A stretch of DNA of 24,853 nt from Deinococcus sp. QL22 (GCF_023370075.1 NZ_CP097159.1:1-24853), one strand, 5' to 3'. Counted from the stretch's first letter, positions 15,916 to 23,770 are shown. Numbers and translations: made by a program. The notes: generated by a model from the letters alone, not told the origin.

Positions 15916-17154
15916 ATGCGCGACCTGTTTCCTGAACATTTTCAGCCCGATCAAGCCTTTTTCGATACCTTATGGTCTAAGGCAACTATCGTCTTTGATA
16001 CGAATGTACTTATGGATTTTCATGCTTGGCGTGAAGAAAGGGCTGAATGGTTTCTTAAACAATGTGAAGACAGATTAAGAGACCGTCTTTGGTTACCAAA
16101 TCAAGTTGCCCGAGAGTTTTCTCGCAATAGAACAGTTCGACTAAAAGCCAGAGAGAAAGATATCGATTTGAAGAAAACGCAAATTTTGGGCAAGGTAAGT
16201 GAAGTCAAGGCAACCATTTTAGGAGCTTTGGATACTGCACGTGTAGAGTATGACAAATCTACTTTCCCAGATATAGATGAGACAATTAAAGAATGGCTTG
16301 GCCCCATTATTGATAAGATGGCCTCAGAGTCTGACCAGCTTAGGCAGCGGAATGATCTTTCCAGTGACCATGTATTTTCCCGTTTAGAACATCTATATAA
16401 TGGACGGGTTGGATCCGCGTATACGACCCTTGAAGAACAAGAGATATATAAAGAAGGGGCATTAAGATACGCAGGATTGGTACCTCCGGGATTCGGTGAT
16501 AGACAGGAAAAATCTGAATATCACCGATTATATGGAGATTTGCTTATATGGAAACAGATTATTAAATATAGCTCTCATGCTTCTAGCAATGGAATAATTT
16601 TTGTAACTAATGACAGTCAGAAAAATGATTGGTACGCTGACGACAAGCAAAAGCAGCCCCATCCAGAGCTTTTAAGAGAATTTTATGGGGTGACGCACGG
16701 CAAACCAATATGGATTTACAATTTTAAGGACTTTCTTTATTTAGGTGAAAAACATAATCTGATAGTTGGTGAAACAGAATATAGAGCAGCACTAGTGGAG
16801 ATAGAAAGAGATACGAAAGACAGAGCAGCGAGATTACTGCAATCACAAAAACTTGCGTCTGTTCTCCGTAGTAGATATTTGCAACCTAGATTTCCTCTCG
16901 AAAATTACCTAGCTGCGCGCCCAGCCGCTTCAGCAACGGCCCAGTATATCGACTTCTTGTCAGATTCAGAGATTTCTTCTCCCATTATTTCCTTTGATTC
17001 TAAAATACTCGAGGGAGTGAAGCAAATACAAGAACTCGTGTCGTTCAACCCTAGTTTTTGGTCTCCCATTGGACAACTCAAAATAGACAAAAGTATAGAT
17101 TCATCAAACGTTCTTGAGATTGATGGTGAAGATGATTCAACAGCAGAGACATAA
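15916..17154 (+). CDS. PIN-like domain protein (PIN_8 type), AT-rich
   Basis: The 412-residue protein begins MRDLFPEHFQP, as is usual for this group, and shows acidic PIN nuclease residues: D28 in VFDTNVL, E67 in VAREFSRNR, D208 in GDLLIW and D233 in VTNDSQKNDW. A long helical insert lies between E67 and D208, and about 110 C-terminal residues have no recognised domain. PIN domains cut RNA or DNA in a metal-dependent way; the large PIN_8 members are uncharacterised and sit in accessory regions, with a possible defence role. The gene is much AT-richer than the flanking partition and phage genes, indicating transfer. It is divergent from parA across 164 bp. The ATG at 15868 is the alternative start. 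Nuclease activity is inferred from the motifs. Confidence 0.8.
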   Translation: MRDLFPEHFQPDQAFFDTLWSKATIVFDTNVLMDFHAWREERAEWFLKQCEDRLRDRLWLPNQVAREFSRNRTVRLKAREKDIDLKKTQILGKVSEVKATILGALDTARVEYDKSTFPDIDETIKEWLGPIIDKMASESDQLRQRNDLSSDHVFSRLEHLYNGRVGSAYTTLEEQEIYKEGALRYAGLVPPGFGDRQEKSEYHRLYGDLLIWKQIIKYSSHASSNGIIFVTNDSQKNDWYADDKQKQPHPELLREFYGVTHGKPIWIYNFKDFLYLGEKHNLIVGETEYRAALVEIERDTKDRAARLLQSQKLASVLRSRYLQPRFPLENYLAARPAASATAQYIDFLSDSEISSPIISFDSKILEGVKQIQELVSFNPSFWSPIGQLKIDKSIDSSNVLEIDGEDDSTAET

Positions 17155-17436
17155 TAGAATTTGATCAGATAACTCTATAAACAGCAATATTTGGATGGGA
17201 GAAAGTTCGGCCCAACAAAACATACTGTTTTCGGTTGGAGGAAATTAGCACTAACGAATTTCAGTACTAATCCTGTAGACCCCAAATCCCCCACTCCAAC
17301 CAATGGGGGATTGCCTATTGAACTCGAATTTCGGGCAGCGGACTAGGCTGAGGAAGGGTGTTCCCGCTCATGAGGCCGGCTCTGGCTCAGCGCGGGACTA
17401 CTGGTACCGCTGACCCCTAACCTAAACTCGCTCTTC
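17155..17436. other. Convergent intergenic region with three hairpins
   Basis: No gene is seen in these 282 bp between two convergent genes. Hairpin 1 (17212-17238): CCAAC/GTTGG arms with inner AAAAC/GTTTT. Hairpin 2 (17285-17312): AATCCCCC/GGGGGATT. Hairpin 3 (17363-17396): CCCGC/GCGGG with an inner TGA-GCC/GGC-TCA stem. None has a strong T-tract. They may end or protect the 3' ends of both transcripts. Confidence 0.5.
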
Positions 17437-20400
17437 TCACCATCCCAACGTTGTGGCGAGGTCGGTTCTCAGAGTGGCTTTTTGTTGCGCCGTACCTTTG
17501 GGCATCAGCCCGTTGACGGTGCGGTCTAGCCACAGTTCGGCCATCGCTTTATTCGGAATGTCCTGCGCTTGTATCCATGCGGCCCGTGTGATGCGGTTGG
17601 CAATCCCTTGTGCCTGACCTACTGGAGTCACGCCTTGCGGCGGCCCTGCCCCTGCAATCCGAGTGTCAGGGCGGGGAAGGGTAGCTGTGGCCTTCGTAGT
17701 GCGGATAAAGGCCACAACTTTATCTCTTGGCATCCCACTCGCAACCAACCGGGCCTCAATGTCGGCCAATTGCGCGGAGGTCGTGGCGGATTTAATTAGG
17801 GGCGCGGCTGTGCCCGTAGTGAGGCGCTGTGCTGCTTGCCCTCCCCATGTGGGGGCTTTCCCTTTCTGTGCCTGTTCCCAACTGTAATTGGCCGGCTCAA
17901 AGTGGGGCATGTCCACTAGACCGGGGAAGGTGCCGCCCCATCTCAGGCCGAATTGGGGGGCCATTGCACCCAACTGTTTCCACGCGGCCTGTGCGCGGGG
18001 GTCGTTGGGGCCAAGAGTCTTACCAGTCTTCGGGTCTTTCCAATACACATCAGTGGCGTAGCCGTAGTTATGAAGGCTCTGTCCTGCGTTGGCGTTTGTC
18101 ACCACTTTGCCGGGGTTGCCGTTGCGCCCCTGTTGGTAGAGCGTGGTCTGCCGTTCGGGGGTGCGGTGGCCTTCGTGAATGAAGGGGATTAGCCCGCCGG
18201 GGTAGCGTTTGCTGTACGCCGCTGTCATGGTTTCCAGTGGCTTGGCAAAGTCGGGTTGTAGGCCACTCAGACCTGCACCGGGGGCCATCAAAGTGGTCCC
18301 CCTGACAGCAGATGATTCCATGCCCTTCAATAACATTTGGTCGGCAGTAGCAGTGCGGTTAGCGACAACCTGCATGGCTTTGTCCCGTGAGGTGGTGAGG
18401 CTGGTCAACTTAGCTTGATCGGCGGGCGTAAGTTTCTCGATATCAAAGCCCCCGCTGATGGTCTTCCCCTTATCCAGCAGGGAATCAATCTGAGTCTGAT
18501 AACTGGTGGCTTGCTTCAGGGCTTGGTCGGCTTGTGTGTAGTACACGCCCACGCTTTTCTTCAACTTGTCCAGTGGGTCGCCTGCTTTGGCGTTCACGAG
18601 TGCGGGGCTATACAGCACATCGTTGGGGTCTTTAGAACGAGTCAGCAGGGTTTTTGCTTTGAGGTCTGCAAGTTTTGCAGCGTCTAGTTGGGGATTGCCT
18701 TTGACGCTGGAAATGTACGCATTTGCACGCGTACGGGCAATGTTGTTGGAATCGCGGGCAGCAATAACCCGTTCACGCTCCAACCCCACACGGGTCGTAT
18801 CATTTGCTGCTCGCGTCGTATCGTTCGCCAACCTGCCAGGAACGGCTAGGGCGTTAGCAGTCGAGTTCAATGCGTTGCCTGTCGCTGCGTTGGCCTGTGC
18901 CGTCAACAGGGTGCTGCGCTCATTGAGTAGGGCGTCACGCTCGGCTACTCGACTGGTAATGTCCTGACCACGCAACTTAGATTCAGCAATGCCCTGATTG
19001 ATCTGGAGCACGCTGGCGTCAATCTGCGTGATGCGGGCTTGCATCTCTTCGACCTTGAGCGGGCGCGTGGCGTTCTCAGTCAGGGTATCGGCCCGCGTGC
19101 CTGCGGTGGTGGCAATAATTCCGGCGCGGCGTGCTCCATCGGTGGCAATCTGCGACAGCTTGAGTTTGGTTGCTACGTCCTCGTCGCTGAGCTTGCGCCC
19201 ATACTCATAGCGGCCTTGCTGGAGCAGGGCAGTCAAGCCAGAGTCGGTCACACCAAGATCACGCTTCATCTGTGCCCAGGCGTCGGGGTTGGTCTGGATG
19301 AGTTGGTAAGCGGTGGCTCCGGTCTTGGCCCACTGGCCCACGTTCTTGATGCCCAGCTCATAGGCGTCCTGACGGGCTTTCAGTTGGGCGGTCTTGGCAT
19401 CAAGTTGTGCGGCTTTCCCCTCGCGGGCGTCTTCGTTACGGGCGAGATCTTGGTCAAGGTATTCGCCTGTGGTCTGTGCGGTTGTGAGTGCTGTACCCGC
19501 AATTTTTCCGTCAGTGCTCGCAATAATTTCACCGTACTCGGCACCTTGCTTGGCTAAGTCGCCGGGCGTCATCAGTTCAATTCTGGTGGCCTCAACCCCA
19601 GTCTTACGCGCACCTGCTAGACGCTCTACAGCACTGGCATCACTCGCACTTGCGGCGGCCAAAGCAGCCACAGTTTCGGCATCCCGTTTCGCAAGTTCAG
19701 TACCCTGCAAGTCGGCGAAGTAGCTGGGGTCATAGCCTGCCACCACGTTCGGTGCGTGCTGCTGGTACAGGGGCAAAGCACCCAAGATCACGGCAGGGTC
19801 TTTGGTTTCCAACAGCTTGTTCCACGAAGCAGCGGTGTACATCGCAGGTTGCAAGGTGTTCGCCGCCTCTCTAAACGCTGCCTGCTGCTCAGCATTGAGG
19901 AGCGGAAGGGCGTTCAGCCCACTGATGATCGCCATTGCATTTCGTTGAACAGGGGTCAAATTGGGGTCTTTAGAGAGTTCTTTGAACTGCTCGGTCCAAT
20001 TCCCTGCCAATGCTGACCGAACAGACTCCCGCTGGGCTTTCTGCTGTGCCACATACTCAGCGCGGGCGGCGTTGGCGTACACCATACCCCCCTGTCCATA
20101 GGTCGCGGTGAGGGTCGCGTCATCCATTGACACGAGCTGGCTGGGTGGTACGTCCTGAATCCGTGGGGGCAGGGCGGCGCTGTCAGAAACTGACACGGGT
20201 GGGGCAACCGTTGGGGCAACCACAGGTGCGGGCGCGTCTCCCAATGCTGCATTCCCGCGCTCCATGTTCCTGTCTCCGGGCTGGGGCAGGGCAGGCACCA
20301 CAGGGGCAGGAGCAACCATCTGAGGGGTAGCCATAACGGGCGCGGCCACTGGAGCAGGTGCGGCGCTGGGCAAGGATTCCCCACCAATAAAGGAAATAAG

Positions 20401-20934
20401 TTTATTGGTCTTACCTTCCCAAGATTCGCCTGTACCCACGCTCATGGAGAGTTGCTGCCATAGCTTGTTTGCTTCCTTCTGTTGGGTCTGCGCGGCCATC
20501 CACAATGCTTGGTTGTACTGGGGGTTTGGTCTGCCGTCTTTGGTCGTCGGCGCGTACTGGGCCACATCAGCATCCCGTCGTGTCATGAAGTCATTCATCT
20601 GCGGGCCGAAGAAAGTTCTAAGTTGGTCGTTCCGCTCCTGCTTCGCTTCTTTGGTAGACAGCTGTGCATCTGAACCTTCGGTACGGGTACGGTTGTAGAG
20701 CACGTCCTCTCGACCCGTAATGAATTGCTGATTCTGTAATTCCAATTGCTGCCGCTGGAGTTCGGCTTGCTGTACGGCCCGCTGGTTTTCTAGCTCGCGC
20801 TGCACTTGTTGCTGGCGAAGTTGCTCTTCCTGCGCGGCCAATGCTTTGAGCTGGTCTTGTCGCCCTAAGAACTGCTGGACGAACATGCCCATCCCCTCGC
20901 CCATCGTTGCGCCTAGCCCTTTGCTGTAGCTCAT
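17437..20934 (-). CDS. Large phage virion/ejection-type protein with M15 peptidase domain
   Basis: The 1165-residue protein starts with a Gln/Glu-rich coiled coil (about 25-75), a Pro/Ala/Val-rich linker (about 185-260) and a very long Ala/Gln-rich helical region. Residues ~900-1030 form an M15 (VanY/CwlK-like) D,D- or L,D-carboxypeptidase domain: FIHEGHRTPERQTTLYQQGR, SLHNYGYATD with zinc ligands H955 and D962, and DMPHFE with D1008 and H1011. A further helical tail follows. Such size and layout suit a podovirus internal or tail protein that cuts peptidoglycan during DNA entry. Its ATG overlaps the stop of the preceding small virion-like gene by one base (TAATG). One TGTCAG palindrome lies inside it at 20181. 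Peptidase domain is clear; virion location is inferred. Confidence 0.82.
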   Translation of the reverse strand: MSYSKGLGATMGEGMGMFVQQFLGRQDQLKALAAQEEQLRQQQVQRELENQRAVQQAELQRQQLELQNQQFITGREDVLYNRTRTEGSDAQLSTKEAKQERNDQLRTFFGPQMNDFMTRRDADVAQYAPTTKDGRPNPQYNQALWMAAQTQQKEANKLWQQLSMSVGTGESWEGKTNKLISFIGGESLPSAAPAPVAAPVMATPQMVAPAPVVPALPQPGDRNMERGNAALGDAPAPVVAPTVAPPVSVSDSAALPPRIQDVPPSQLVSMDDATLTATYGQGGMVYANAARAEYVAQQKAQRESVRSALAGNWTEQFKELSKDPNLTPVQRNAMAIISGLNALPLLNAEQQAAFREAANTLQPAMYTAASWNKLLETKDPAVILGALPLYQQHAPNVVAGYDPSYFADLQGTELAKRDAETVAALAAASASDASAVERLAGARKTGVEATRIELMTPGDLAKQGAEYGEIIASTDGKIAGTALTTAQTTGEYLDQDLARNEDAREGKAAQLDAKTAQLKARQDAYELGIKNVGQWAKTGATAYQLIQTNPDAWAQMKRDLGVTDSGLTALLQQGRYEYGRKLSDEDVATKLKLSQIATDGARRAGIIATTAGTRADTLTENATRPLKVEEMQARITQIDASVLQINQGIAESKLRGQDITSRVAERDALLNERSTLLTAQANAATGNALNSTANALAVPGRLANDTTRAANDTTRVGLERERVIAARDSNNIARTRANAYISSVKGNPQLDAAKLADLKAKTLLTRSKDPNDVLYSPALVNAKAGDPLDKLKKSVGVYYTQADQALKQATSYQTQIDSLLDKGKTISGGFDIEKLTPADQAKLTSLTTSRDKAMQVVANRTATADQMLLKGMESSAVRGTTLMAPGAGLSGLQPDFAKPLETMTAAYSKRYPGGLIPFIHEGHRTPERQTTLYQQGRNGNPGKVVTNANAGQSLHNYGYATDVYWKDPKTGKTLGPNDPRAQAAWKQLGAMAPQFGLRWGGTFPGLVDMPHFEPANYSWEQAQKGKAPTWGGQAAQRLTTGTAAPLIKSATTSAQLADIEARLVASGMPRDKVVAFIRTTKATATLPRPDTRIAGAGPPQGVTPVGQAQGIANRITRAAWIQAQDIPNKAMAELWLDRTVNGLMPKGTAQQKATLRTDLATTLGW
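20181..20195. repeat. 15-bp palindrome TGTCAGAAACTGACA, copy 2 (inside the virion-protein gene)
   Basis: Exact copy of the element at 7846-7860 and 22773-22787, here within the Pro/Val-rich linker of the large virion-type protein (coding VSVSDS on the minus strand). Confidence 0.8.
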
Positions 20935-21491
20935 TAGTAGCCTCGGCTCTGCGGGTAGCTCACGCCGAATCCGGGCAGGGGCGTGGTTTGTGTGATCGTG
21001 CTGCCTGCGGGTTGACCGTAACGGCGTGCTAGGTAGTCGCCGCCTGCTAGACCAATCGCGCCTAGAGACTGGCCTACACCTGCGAATGGGTCAGGGTTGA
21101 CCTGCCGCGCATACTGGCCCTGAATGGCTTGCTGCCCACCCATTGCCATCTGATACGCGGCCATGCGGTCTTGCTGGTGCTTCGCGTTGGCGTCGGTCTG
21201 CAACTGGCCTGCAAGGTTTGCGCCTGCGGTGTGCAGTGCGCCGCTACTCAGCATCCCCCGGCCTGCGAAATTGGCCGCGAGTTGAGACAGAGCACCCTCG
21301 CCCGCTTGTGCAGCCTGTGCTCTGTACGCGTCTGGAGTGATCCCGCTCATCAGCTGTTGAATCAAAACCTGCTGACGTTGGGTGGCAGCATTGGCCTGCT
21401 GGTTTGCTTGGTCGGCCTTGTAGCCACCAAAGAGAGAAGCGCCTGCGCCGAAGATGCTGCTGATCAGCATGCCGATGGTTATAGGATCCAT
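20934..21491 (-). CDS. Small phage internal-virion/ejection-like protein
   Basis: From ATG 21491 the product has 185 residues. It starts MDPITIGMLISSIFGAGASLFGGYKA, a Gly/Ala-rich hydrophobic segment, then long helices rich in Ala and Gln with AAQAGEGALSQLAANFAGRGM and TDANAKHQQDRMAAY. This pattern, glycine-rich hydrophobic N-terminus followed by Ala/Gln helices, is typical of phage DNA-ejection or tail-assembly proteins encoded before a large lytic virion protein. It ends by overlapping the start of that gene (TAATG). The longer in-frame extension to 21659 would run across a terminator and is rejected. A possible -10 TACGCT lies eight bases before the ATG. Confidence 0.7.
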   Translation of the reverse strand: MDPITIGMLISSIFGAGASLFGGYKADQANQQANAATQRQQVLIQQLMSGITPDAYRAQAAQAGEGALSQLAANFAGRGMLSSGALHTAGANLAGQLQTDANAKHQQDRMAAYQMAMGGQQAIQGQYARQVNPDPFAGVGQSLGAIGLAGGDYLARRYGQPAGSTITQTTPLPGFGVSYPQSRGY

Positions 21492-21545
21492 ACAAGAACA
21501 GCGTATGGGACACAAGCTTGGAGGCTGGCACACTCTTTTAAGCCT

Positions 21546-21574
21546 AAAAAAGCCCGCCGAATGTAGCGGGCCTT
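21546..21574 (-). terminator. Strong intrinsic terminator on the minus strand
   Basis: Read on the minus strand, GCCCGC (21571-21566) pairs with GCGGGC (21557-21552) around a short loop and is followed by TTTTTT (21551-21546). It ends the transcript of the gene at 21589-22530 and isolates the downstream virion genes. Confidence 0.85.
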
Positions 21575-21588
21575 GGATGTCCAACTGG

Positions 21589-22530
21589 TTATGGAATAGT
21601 TTGAGTTTGAGTATCGCTGAGTGTAGCCATAGGCCAGTCTCGTACCATCGCCTCAACAATAATGTCGTGGTAATTTGTCTCGCTCAATCCATGCTTTTCT
21701 GCAATCTGATGATCCCATTCCATAAGTCGCTTGTGTTTGTATTCCTGATTTGACCGGATAACCTCTCGAGTCACCTTCTGATCGGTGGGATAACGCTGAT
21801 CGGCGGCTAGTCGAGCACGGTTGGTAACGCGACAGTGATCAAGAAAGATGGTACGCCGTGTTGACTCTGACAACCCAAAAGAGGTGTTAGCGGGAGTCTG
21901 AAAGGCATCAATTCGATCAGAATAAATACTGAATTCTGGGGCTTTACCTTCCTGCAGATCCGCTGAAGAGCGGTTCACCATGCCGATAATTTGCCCTGCT
22001 CCAGAGGCGTAGTGCGCTTCACTCGCAAATGCCCAAATATAAATCGACGTCAGGCGGGAATGGAATCGAAAACCAGTCCGTTGAGTTTGACGATGAAATT
22101 CCTCTTCCAAAACGGTGTGAATTCCTTCGGGAGTCAGATGACCAGTCAACAGAAGTGCCAATTCAATCTGCGTCTTAAGTGAACCATCGCTGATTTCCTC
22201 GTTGAGCACGCTGGCTGTTACGGGCGTTTTCACCGTTATCAAGTGCATGCTCAACCTACGAGCATCCGGTACGTTCCGCGCCTCAAGTGCTGCTTGAACG
22301 GCTGGCTGTGCAGCCAGTTCAGCAAGACGAGGCTGTGTTGGGCGCGCCTCAAGAGTTTGCCAATTGGGCAAGCCGTAGAGCGCAGCTACGATGTGCAGCG
22401 CTTGAACATGCGAAAGCGGAGAAGCAGGCACACAGGTTCGAACTTCCTGAACCAAGCGTTTGGCCAGAAACTTATGGCCAGCAGTATGTGCAGCAGTATG
22501 TGCAGCAGACAATGTTGCGAATACAGTCAT
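21589..22530 (-). CDS. Unknown protein with an N-terminal HxxAL-GxxxW motif
   Basis: The ATG at 22530 follows GTGAGG by six bases and gives a 313-residue product; a GTG at 22542 is the alternative. Residues 40-60 (SHVQALHIVAALYGLPNWQTL) match the short helical motif found at the start of glyoxalase-superfamily-like bacterial proteins that read S-H-x-x-A-L...G-x-x-x-W-x-x-L. The rest, including RRTIFLDHCRVTNRARL and a C-terminal charged helix, is unrecognised. The N-terminus repeats AAHT because of a 12-bp DNA repeat. The gene is transcribed alone, with a hairpin pair in its leader and a strong terminator behind it. Enzyme activity should not be inferred from the short motif alone. Confidence 0.65.
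   Translation of the reverse strand: MTVFATLSAAHTAAHTAGHKFLAKRLVQEVRTCVPASPLSHVQALHIVAALYGLPNWQTLEARPTQPRLAELAAQPAVQAALEARNVPDARRLSMHLITVKTPVTASVLNEEISDGSLKTQIELALLLTGHLTPEGIHTVLEEEFHRQTQRTGFRFHSRLTSIYIWAFASEAHYASGAGQIIGMVNRSSADLQEGKAPEFSIYSDRIDAFQTPANTSFGLSESTRRTIFLDHCRVTNRARLAADQRYPTDQKVTREVIRSNQEYKHKRLMEWDHQIAEKHGLSETNYHDIIVEAMVRDWPMATLSDTQTQTIP
22479..22508 (-). repeat. 12-bp tandem repeat, 2.5 copies
   Basis: The unit CAGCAGTATGTG repeats at 22479-22490 and 22491-22502 with a half copy to 22508. It lies inside the N-terminal codons of the gene at 21589-22530 and keeps the frame, encoding the AAHT repeats. Confidence 0.75.
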
Positions 22531-22561
22531 GACAGACCTCACTGAAGACAGGCATTGAATG

Positions 22562-22586
22562 GATCAGGTTCCCGCGTTACCTGATC
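22562..22586. promoter_or_regulatory. Inverted repeat upstream of the gene at 22530
   Basis: GATCAGGT (22562-22569) and ACCTGATC (22579-22586) are perfect 8-bp arms around a nine-base loop. A further GGATCAG lies at about 22604. It is 32-56 bp before the ATG and could be an operator or a leader hairpin. Confidence 0.5.
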
Positions 22587-22623
22587 TCCACGCATGTCAG
22601 TGAGGATCAGTACCAACTTGCCT

Positions 22624-22719
22624 TTACCGTGCCAGAGGCTGCGGGAGGTGGGTGACAAGCGACCTACTTGGAAGTATAGGCCTTCTTTTCGTTGATTGCC
22701 GTGCTGTGCACACGTCCAC
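22624..22719 (-). CDS. Possible 31-residue small protein with a strong ribosome site
   Basis: A GTG at 22719 lies seven bases after AGAAGGAGG and opens a 31-codon frame ending in TAA at 22624-22626. The product is basic (MDVCTARQSTKRRPILPSR at the start) with no recognised motif. The ribosome site resembles that of the gene at 23364 (GGAGGAATC). It could be a real small protein, a leader peptide, or the remains of a truncated gene. Confidence 0.3.
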   Translation of the reverse strand: MDVCTARQSTKRRPILPSRSLVTHLPQPLAR

Positions 22720-22762
22720 TGTGATTCCTCCTTCTGTTGTCATTGAGCCATGCGAACTCAAC

Positions 22763-22797
22763 TTCCCCTGCCTGTCAGAAACTGACAGGCAGGGGAA
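22763..22797. terminator. 35-bp near-perfect hairpin containing TGTCAG palindrome copy 3
   Basis: The 16-base arm TTCCCCTGCCTGTCAG (22763-22778) pairs perfectly with 22782-22797 around AAA. It lies ten bases after the stop of the minus-strand gene at 22807 and includes the repeated 15-bp palindrome at 22773-22787. There is no T-tract, so it may stop transcription, protect the mRNA end, or be a DNA site. Confidence 0.65.
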
Positions 22798-22806
22798 AGG
22801 TTCGGG

Positions 22807-23364
22807 TTAATCCACTTTTTGAATGGGTGGCGTGGCGCTCTCAAGGATGAAGCGGATATAGGCAAAGCGCACTTCTGATGTCTCGGAGTTGAACCCCGCT
22901 ACAGCCCAGTCAATGGCATCCGCAATGTCTTCAACGGAGGCCATGGCTTGGCCCCAGTGCAGCACCCATTCCCGAACAGCGGCCCGGAACAATGACACAA
23001 GGTGGTCATGCGCGGCGTTCGTCAGGGCACGGGATTGGCTGTGCTTCACGCACAGATACTCACCAACACGCCCGTCGGGTTGAGGGTAGTAGGTTGTCCC
23101 TTCTAGGGTGCCGCACATCTCACAGCTATTGTCAGCCAGCTTGAAGGGGACTGGGTCCGCGGAGACTGCCGGAACCGGGTCGACTGTGGTTGTGGTGCGG
23201 CAGAAGGTCAGTGCGGACCAGACGGCCTGACGTTCGGCCTCACTGCTCGCCTCTGCGAGGTAGCTGGTGCAGGAATTCATCAGTGTGAAGGACAGCTGGG
23301 GAAACAAGGTACAAAGAGCGGCAACTTCCACTTCATTCAGGGGTGTTCCGATGGCATACGTCAT
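22807..23364 (-). CDS. Unknown protein with a C-x2-C...C-x2-H zinc-ribbon-like motif
   Basis: ATG 23364 lies five bases after GGAGG and opens a 185-residue product. The N-terminal ~60 residues are helical. C81-x2-C84 and C105-x2-H108, separated by 20 residues (SCEMCG... and YLCVKH), look like a zinc-binding knuckle pair. A C-terminal helical domain follows (LVSLFRAAVREWVLHWGQAM and ADAIDWAVAGFN). No family is recognised. It is the second gene of an operon with the one at 23403-23708, separated by a GC hairpin just before its ribosome site. Confidence 0.68.
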   Translation of the reverse strand: MTYAIGTPLNEVEVAALCTLFPQLSFTLMNSCTSYLAEASSEAERQAVWSALTFCRTTTTVDPVPAVSADPVPFKLADNSCEMCGTLEGTTYYPQPDGRVGEYLCVKHSQSRALTNAAHDHLVSLFRAAVREWVLHWGQAMASVEDIADAIDWAVAGFNSETSEVRFAYIRFILESATPPIQKVD

Positions 23365-23375
23365 GATTCCTCCAA

Positions 23376-23394
23376 GGCCGGGTAGTGCCCGGCC
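23376..23394 (-). promoter_or_regulatory. Intercistronic GC hairpin before the ribosome site
   Basis: GGCCGGG and CCCGGCC (23376-23382 and 23388-23394) form a 7-bp stem with a five-base loop. On the minus-strand mRNA it sits between the upstream stop and the GGAGG of the gene at 23364, where it could act in mRNA processing, stability or translation. Confidence 0.55.
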
Positions 23395-23402
23395 ACACAC
23401 GT

Positions 23403-23708
23403 TTAGGCAGCGAGGCGTTGGGCGTAACGGTCGGCCAAACGCTCGCCGACGGAACCAAGACGCATGTCTGGCCACACTCCAACGCGGCACTGGTGGCAGA
23501 GGGCTGCCCACATCAGCAACGTGTCTCCCAAGCGGCTGGCGTCCAACGTGCGGGCCGTGCCGTTGCTGTACACCACGGTGACCTGGTGAACGTCAGCGTC
23601 ATAGGAGATCAGAGTGTAGGCGTAACCGTTGGTGATGCCCGATTCGTAGATCACACCAGAGCGGGGGTTGCCTGACAAAACGATGGCGGAAGCAGTAATG
23701 TGTTCCAC
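23403..23708 (-). CDS. Unknown 101-residue protein
   Basis: The GTG at 23708 is preceded by GAGG eight bases upstream. The product is beta-rich in its first half (YAYTLISYDADVHQVTVVYS) and helical later, with CHQC near residue 71. The strand pattern SGVIYESGI...YTLISYD...VTVVYSNG is compatible with a small beta-barrel. I recognise no family. It is driven by a near-consensus promoter (TTGACA-17-TACTAT) and its leader carries a perfect 10-bp hairpin. It is divergent from the antitoxin-toxin operon and shares its control region, so the antitoxin may regulate both. Confidence 0.65.
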   Translation of the reverse strand: MEHITASAIVLSGNPRSGVIYESGITNGYAYTLISYDADVHQVTVVYSNGTARTLDASRLGDTLLMWAALCHQCRVGVWPDMRLGSVGERLADRYAQRLAA

Positions 23709-23732
23709 AGTCCATACCTCTAGTGCTGGATT

Positions 23733-23770
23733 CCAAGAAAGGTCTGATTTCCTAGGTCTCCCTTTCTTGG
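23733..23770 (-). promoter_or_regulatory. Perfect 10-bp hairpin at the 5' end of the minus-strand leader
   Basis: CCAAGAAAGG (23733-23742) and CCTTTCTTGG (23761-23770) are exact inverted arms around 18 bases. The predicted transcription start (about 23771) is next to the outer arm, so the mRNA would begin with this stem-loop. It may protect the mRNA or act as an operator. Confidence 0.6.

Noticed and set aside
15806..16078. 90-codon frame overlapping the start of the PIN-domain gene
   Set aside because: It is out of frame with the clearly coding PIN domain and has no supporting motif.
20934..21659. Longer form of the small virion-type gene starting at 21659
   Set aside because: It would run through the strong terminator at 21546-21574 and overlap the end of another gene; the N-terminal hydrophobic segment starts naturally at 21491.
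22763..22797. Long hairpin as a standard Rho-independent terminator
   Set aside because: There is no T-tract after it on the minus strand; it is kept as a hairpin of uncertain role.
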